From NCBI GenBank assembly GCA_019454045.1, contig SKCR01025356.1:372001-436000 (forward strand): a stretch of DNA of 64,000 nt, read 5' to 3'. The notes under the pieces are model-generated. The model ran no database searches and was not told the DNA's origin. It was given only the letters and a program-made list of their open reading frames with translations. The translations under genes were made by a program, and so were the position numbers. Below are positions 58,046 through 64,000 of this stretch, piece after piece (the first letter of the stretch is position 1; every line of letters begins with the position of its first letter). This stretch comes from Zanthoxylum bungeanum. Its lineage: Eukaryota; Streptophyta; Magnoliopsida; Sapindales; Rutaceae.

Positions 58046-58812
58046 TTATGGAAAAGTCTCATCCCTGATGAACTGTTCGTGTTCCGTGAGGGGGTCGGTG
58101 CCAAGAATAGTATCACTTCGATTTTCATCGAGTTCTACTTTCCTCCCACTTACCACTGCATTTATGAATTCATTTTCGAGGAAAACTGCACGGAGAGCAA
58201 CAAATATTTTGTTCTCTTGTGGGTTGTGGAAATAATATCCTTTGGTTTCCCTAGGATAACCAATTACAAATAGACACTTATCTAATTTGGGTTCTAGTTT
58301 GGTACCATCCAAACGTTTGACATATGCCCAGCATCCCAAAACTTCAGGAATGAGAAACCTGGTTTCTTTCCTGTCCATATTTCATATGGAGTCTGTCCAA
58401 CAGATTTTGACGGAACCTTATTCAAAATAAGTATTGCACTGTTCAATACGTATCCCAAGAAGGAAATTGGTAGCTCAGTGCGACTCATTATTGACCTTAC
58501 CATGTTCAACAAAGTTCGGTTTCTCCGTTCGGACACACCGTTCAATTGAGGTGTTCTAGGAGGAGTCCACTGTGAAAGAATACCATATTCTTTCAAGCAA
58601 TCACGAAACTCATTGCTTAAGTATTCTCCACCATGGTCCGACCGTAATGTTTTAATACTTTTGTGGGTCTGTTTTTCTACTTTGTGTCGAAACTCTTTGA
58701 ATTTCTCAAAAGTTTCCGACTTTTGTGTCATAAAATACACATAACCATAACACGATGCATCATCCGTAAAGGTTATGAAGTATTCATATCCACCTCTAGC
58801 CTGGCTAGACAT
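58046..58812 (-). pseudogene. Copia integrase core, decayed
   Basis: FITFTDDASCYGYVYFM carries the first Asp, LRSDHGGEYLSNEF the second Asp and TPQLNGVSERRNRTLL the Glu, so the DDE triad is visible. The C-terminal GKKPGFSFLKFWDAGHM and GCWAYVKRLDGTKLEPK regions follow after a frame change near 58330. Cleavage and joining of LTR ends would be its role. Confidence 0.92.
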
Positions 58813-58841
58813 GGGCCCACATACGTCACTATGAACGAGGG

Positions 58842-59426
58842 CTAACAGCTCGGTGGCACGTATCTATTCTTCGAAAGTGTGGATATATGAGTCTTGTTAA
58901 TGTGTCCCAGACAACAATGCCACAAATAAGTTTCATCTGTTTTACTCAATTTGAGCCTTTTGTTTGTCATGTTATATGTTTGAGATTCATTTATATTCAA
59001 AATATAAAGACTATTATTAACATCTGCTGTACATATCAAAATGTCATCTTTATATACAAAACACCCAGTGTTTCTGAATACAAAGGTATACCCGCATCGG
59101 GTTAAACAAGATACAGAGATGATGTTCCTAGTCAAACTAGGTACAAAATAACAGTTACCTAATGTAAGTACATGCCCCAAGGGCAGATTCAAAACATAGG
59201 TCCCAACGGCCAAAACAGCGACTCTCGTCCCGTTTTTGACTCGCAGGTCGATCTCATCTGAAGCTAGTCTCCTGCTAATCAGTAGATCCTGCACATCAGT
59301 ACATATGTGAGTATCACATCCAGTATCAAAAATCCAATTTTTGTAACTAGTAGTGGACATGTTTATAACAAACATACATGAAGCCGGAGCCTTGCCCGCC
59401 TTCAATTCCTCCATCCCGTTTGCCAT
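58842..59426 (-). pseudogene. Copia protease and pre-integrase region
   Basis: WIFDTGCDTHIC shows the DTG-type aspartic protease motif. Further on, YLWHCCLGHINKTHI is the GAG-pre-integrase zinc-type region preceding integrase. A frame break separates it from the integrase core. It overlaps the end of gag in another frame at 59347-59426. Confidence 0.88.
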
Positions 59427-60183
59427 AATATAGGAAGACGTCTTGGGATATGTCCTTAGTCTTCCCAGAAGACTGTGATGATTTGGCCTTGCCCTTTTTC
59501 TTCCTTTTCTTCACACCTCCAGAAGCCTTCGGCCAAGCCTTGGCCTTCTGAGATGTCGAAGTAAGATGCGCATCACGCTTCTTGCCCTTTGGAAGCTCTG
59601 GCTCTGCTTCTTTCAACATCGCCATTAACTCTTCAAGAGTCTTTTCTTGGTTCATCATATTGTAGTTCATGACGAACCCGCCCCAGCAGTCGGGTAGAGA
59701 CTGTAAGATCAAATTTATAGAAGTCTCGACCTCGAAGGTTATGCCCAGCTGACCTTGCTATTCGATGTCAGCAATCATCTGCGACACATAGTGCTCGACA
59801 TATGTACCCTCTGACATACACAAGCGAAAGAGCTTCTTTTACAATTCGTACTTTTGAGATCTAAGGTTAGATCTGTGAAGATCCTTCAATTTCAACATCA
59901 TACTATAAGGATCCAATCCTTTGTTCTGACGACGAAATTGAGGAGTCATTGCAGCAAACATGACAGATTGAGCACTAAAGTTATTATCACGATGAGTCTT
60001 CCAAAGCTCATGCTCTACTATTTGCTCAACTCCGGGCTCAGGCCCGAGAGGTTTATCTATGACATAGAGTAACTTCTCGGCTCCCAGGACTATCATGAGA
60101 TTCATCTTCCAATTTGGAAAATTGGAGACGTTAAAGACATTATCGCCCATGATGATGTCCCTAATGCTAATCTTTCCAGCCAT
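59347..60183 (-). pseudogene. Copia gag, broken
   Basis: The N-terminus begins MAGKISIRDIIMGDNVFNVS and continues FPNWKMNLMIVLGAEKLLYV (from 60183). After breaks near 59838 and 59765 (stop TAG), it resumes with ILQSLPDCWGGFVMNYNMM, typical of plant copia gag. It ends Lys-rich (KKRKKKGKAKS). No intact CCHC knuckle is seen. The protein would form the virus-like particle. Confidence 0.85.
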
Positions 60184-62400
60184 CTCGATTGTAATAGTCC
60201 AACTATCCCATCAATGATTTCGGGTACACTCAAAATGCAATGGTTACTATAGTCAAACTATATAACCAACTACAAGTGGAGTAGTGTCTTGTACAGTCTA
60301 ACTGCTCAAAGAAAGCAATAAAATAATATTAGTCCAACTAATATATGTATAACTTGATATAATATAAAAGAGCGCGTATTAGCGAGTATTAAACGAAATT
60401 ACAAATTTAATACTGGCCTCCCACTATTTTTCGGTGAGCCTCTAACCCTCTGTGGAGTACTCGGGAAACCCAGTTTCCTAGTGGGCTAGGATCCCATTAA
60501 ATAACACACAACCTTGAATTTGGCCAACAAGCTGTATGAAACTTAACTAGGTAGATCTCTAAGATCAATTGGATCCCATCCAATCCCTAGATCCGGTAGG
60601 TGAACCTCCAAGTCCAAAACATATATCCATTATATTTTCTAACCTTTTCCTCTGAATTAACTAAGCCTTGGCTTTGGCTCAACAAGCTTAATGATTCTAG
60701 TTAAACGCGACCCATTGACAGTGGGAAAGCTTTGTAATCCACGTCGATGTACAGAAGTGGCCTTGACTTTGGCCAACAAGTCACAACTTTCCAAGACATG
60801 CGATATATAACAAAGCTTTTATGGTTTAAACACATCCGCGATGGATAATGATCTTGACTTTGGCCAACAAATCAAAGTCAATCTTAGATCTTGAGAGAGA
60901 ACCACTCAATGGAAGGAAAGCGCTTAATATTAAAATGAGGGTTTTTCGCGTAAATTGGCAACCAATTTATTATCTTTGATTAGGTCTCATCATTCACCCC
61001 TAAACATGCATTCTAAAAGCATAATAAGGCTCGATAAATTTTAATAATGATATGCGGATGGATATATAATACAATTTATTCCTAGAAAAAATCACTCTAT
61101 TTCCTCTCTCCAGCTAGCACTTTACATTCTTCTACCCAATTACATAACACTAAAAGAAACCTCATTTACATTGAGGGGAACTGGTGAGAAGAGAAATACA
61201 ATGAGATAAAGAGGTGAAAGGCTGGACACGCAGGTCCAATTTAATAAATAAGTACCATACTTACAACAATTTCCAAAATTGCCCCCACCCAACTAATATC
61301 CATCCGATATACATTATTCATACATATACATCCAAGTATTCACACAAACATGCTGTCAATCAATCTAATCCAATTAATTAATCTTTGATTAATGACCATC
61401 CAATGTTCATACATCGATTTGATTTGCGCGAGTCCAACTCGTTTAAGAATAAATACTCAAAGTAAGTATTCTTGAATTATATCGAACTACAATCTTAAAT
61501 CCAATTTAAATTGTATCCAATATTAATTCATGCTTAATTCCAAATTAAACAATTACACTTATTTTAGTGCCTTATTGGACTTGGATTCCAAATCCAATCC
61601 AATTGGGTCTCAAAGGCCCAATTAGCATCTAATGCCAATTCAATTAAAGTCCAATGGGCTTTCAATTAATTCATTAGGCATGAGCTTTGGAAATTATGGA
61701 TCCAACCCAAAATGCCAAGGCCCAAGTTAGGAATCACCCTATGCCACAAAATCAATTTAAGCCCATTAGGCCCAATTAAATTATTAAAGGCCCAATTAGT
61801 CATATTTGGACTTTATGGAAATGGTTTTAGGCCCAATTGGATCCAACCCAATTGTCCAAAATCATACTTGGCCCAACCAAGCCCATTAGCCCAATTACAA
61901 CAAATTAACTTAATATAATATTCCAAAATCACATTAATTCAATTTAAAGTGTAATTAACATAATTAATTAATTGATCTAATGTTTCCAAAACACTAATTA
62001 ATTCAATTAATCATGCTCAATTATTTCAATTCATGTCCAACACAAATTGAAGCAAAATCAATTCATTCAAACATGCTTCATCCCACGACAATCACATGAA
62101 ATAATATTCAATTTTTTATTTCAATCCAATTAAACCAACAATTAACATTCATTTCAAGCCTTAAACTCATCCAATAGTCTAATTTCAAAAAATCACCATG
62201 AGCACTATTTAAGGTTACATTCGGCCAAGCTTAGGATTTTAGGGAAATTTTAGATCCAATCAATTTCTCAAATCCAATGATGTACAAATCCAATTCATCA
62301 TCATCTAAACACAACCAAACAACCAATTTGGAAAAATACAAGCTCCAAGCAAAAATCCCCAAATTAAAGTCATGAACCATATAATTCAATCATGCTTAGA
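60184..62400 (-). other. Long leader of the copia element
   Basis: 2.2 kb without a recognisable gene lies between primer site and gag. Four variants of CTTGACTTTGGCCAACAA occur near 60512, 60663, 60762 and 60852. AT-rich 'aattaatt' and 'ggcccaatta' text dominates 61500-62200. Confidence 0.6.
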
Positions 62401-62415
62401 TTGGCTCTGATACCA
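62401..62415 (-). other. Primer-binding site of the copia element
   Basis: The minus strand reads TGGTATCAGAGCCAA one base after the LTR. It is complementary to the 3' end of plant initiator tRNA-Met, the standard copia primer. Confidence 0.93.
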
Positions 62416-62416
62416 T

Positions 62417-64000
62417 TGTTAGTATCCTACACATGCCCAAGGTCTCTAAACAAGATTTGTGTGTGAATAAATCAAGTGAAAGTAGAGGAAATACTCACTT
62501 TGATCGGTTGAGAAATTTCAAAATTTCCAACGGATGTAGAATCTCCAAGCTTGGTGTTGAGTTCCAAACTCTTGGGTGAGTTTCCCTATCACCTTAAAAT
62601 GACTCCCAAAGTGCTAGCTTTGCCCATAAACTGAAACAAAATTTTCTTCTCCAATGAGAGAGCCTCACGGCAATGGGAGAGAAAAAGAAGATGAAAATAG
62701 TTCTTTTTGTGTTTTCCAAAAACATAATACCAAATTTTGACTTCCAAAGTTGGTTGTTCTGTGCATTAAGTAATCCGATTACTATTCCAACTACTTCCAT
62801 CAAAAAGTGACATGTGATGTAATTTAATGGGTCCCACCCAATTTAAATTCCAAATTCAAGTTGGCTAACACAACACACTTTGGGCCCGGTTCATTTAATC
62901 CGACTAAACCAATTTTCTGTCGCTAAATAATTAAATCCAATTTAATTAAATAATTATCCCTCGTAAAATTATTACGAAAGTAGCTTACGAATTAATTCCA
63001 AATTAATTCGTTCGCTTGAATTAAAATCCAATTTTAATTCTGTATTGAAATCCAATTTCAATTAATATATCCGATATATTATTTTAGCCCAATTAAATAA
63101 ATTAAATAGTAAAATCCAATTTAACTATTAAATTTACTTTGCCGATTAATTCCAAATAAATCGCGTTCTCTCTTCTAGATGAATTTAATCCCAGATAAAT
63201 TCTTGCCGCAACTAATCCAAGATTAATTTTCTCTCTCATAATTAATCCCAGATTAATTCTGTTCGAGTCAAATATCATTGGTGAATCTCTGGGAAGCGAC
63301 CCAAGAGATCCCTGGATATGTTGGCAGTAAATACGGTTGTCGGAATATTCGACACATGCGTACCCCGTACCACGTTCTCACCGATTTACAAGACATGATT
63401 GGCTTCTAGGAAAGCACCGTGCCTACCCAATTCTCCAGAAATATTCAACGAGGAATATATAATCTGTATCAGGCGTAGTATACAATGTATTGCGTAATAC
63501 GATTCAGTATCAGATGTCACATGCTAGGCCTGGGGCTGGAATTGTGTTTGCCCCGTACGAAGCATATATCAGATCACTAGCAACTAGTCTCTGTAATCGG
63601 ATAATCATGACCTAGTCATACTATCCCGATAGTTGCAGCATTAAGAGTACTAGTTCTGTATCCCTGCGTGATCATCATCTCCATATGACTAAAGTGATAC
63701 TCCCATCTTGACATCACACCCAATACACTACGATTCTCAGTATACTCAGAAGAGGTGTACACAGAACCTGCTAAAGCTCCGGACGACCAAAACCAAAGTA
63801 TACTGATTGTCGCAAGTATTAGCGATGCAAGTCTCAGGTTAAGACCACATACACCTACCCTGATTCGGATTCCCATAGACACATAGTCATACTACTAATG
63901 GGACTCCGATGGGCCTATCCAGAGCAAAGCTGTTCTCGGTCCAACGGCTAACAAAACCTCCTATCACACTTGCATAAGCCTCCAATACTTAAATATATGA
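62417..64000 (-). repeat. 5' LTR of the copia element, incomplete
   Basis: In + coordinates it begins TGTTAGTATCCTACAC and is collinear with 54478-56040. About 300 bp of its far end lies outside the window. Small differences, such as a shorter text near 62755, distinguish it from the 3' LTR. Confidence 0.93.

Larger units (their letters stand above)
54478..64000 (-). mobile_element. Ty1/copia LTR retrotransposon, cut by window end
   Basis: A minus-strand element with a complete 3' LTR (54478-56372), polypurine tract, gag-pol in the copia order GAG-PR-INT-RT-RH, a long leader, a Met-tRNA primer site and a partial 5' LTR (62417 onward). The LTRs are similar but carry many substitutions and small indels. 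Together with many stops and frameshifts in gag-pol, this marks an old, inactive copy. Confidence 0.95.

Noticed and set aside
62401..62415. tRNA-like text that might mark a tRNA gene
   Set aside because: Only the 15-base primer-binding complement is present, one base from an LTR. No cloverleaf can be drawn.

Overview
This window is nuclear DNA of a flowering plant, probably a eudicot. It holds one intact, intron-rich cellular gene. The rest is mostly transposable elements, several nested inside one another. The basis is GT-AG introns, Ty1/copia and Ty3/gypsy retrotransposons, a CACTA transposon, tRNA-derived SINEs and a hAT-type element. I cannot name the species.

Left part (1-8.7 kb). A pol-less Ty3/gypsy-type element (Tat/Ogre-like primer site and layout) lies in + orientation at 49-6922. 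Its first LTR is cut by the end of another minus-strand element at 1-48. A minus-strand LTR of chromovirus type follows at 7499-8727, then a SINE with an 8-bp target duplication at 8807-8939.

Gene region (10.7-15.7 kb). The only intact cellular gene is a group-3 sulfate transporter (SULTR3;1-like). It has 12 coding exons that join without a frame error into 654 residues. Its 3' flank (15.7-20.9 kb) is very AT-rich. That flank holds a 544-bp tandem duplication carrying a minus-strand SINE and a 1.0-kb non-autonomous hAT element.

Middle (20.9-54.5 kb). A decayed retroelement gene of the plant 'putative gypsy type transposon' family (22.8-25.3 kb) is followed by a 131-bp tandem repeat. That repeat was split by a minus-strand Tat-like element at 26362-53836, with the direct repeat GGAAT on both sides. 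Three later insertions broke this outer element: (1) a solo LTR at 28732-31422, with target repeat ACAAT; (2) a + strand Tat-like element at 31540-39318, with target repeat CTGAG/TTGAG, which carries the only Ty3/gypsy integrase remnant here; (3) an 8.6-kb CACTA transposon at 41434-50050, with target repeat AAG. For the solo LTR and the CACTA element, an uninterrupted copy of the target site exists elsewhere in the window and confirms the boundaries. The CACTA element has a broken TNPD-type transposase gene, a nearly intact second (TNPA/Ptta-like) gene, subterminal GCGTCGAA repeats and an unusual internal inverted repeat.

Right part (54.5-64 kb). A minus-strand Ty1/copia element has a complete 3' LTR, a decayed gag-pol, a long leader, a primer site matching initiator tRNA-Met, and a 5' LTR that runs off the window.

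The most unusual signal is a CpG-rich 53-bp tandem repeat with core CGTTCGAACGCGTT. It occurs both in LTRs of the gypsy-type family (about 650-870 and 30436-30765) and in the 5'-UTR intron of the CACTA second gene (47301-47608). These are two unrelated transposon classes. In the CACTA element, and possibly in the solo LTR, the direct units are preceded by inverted ones.
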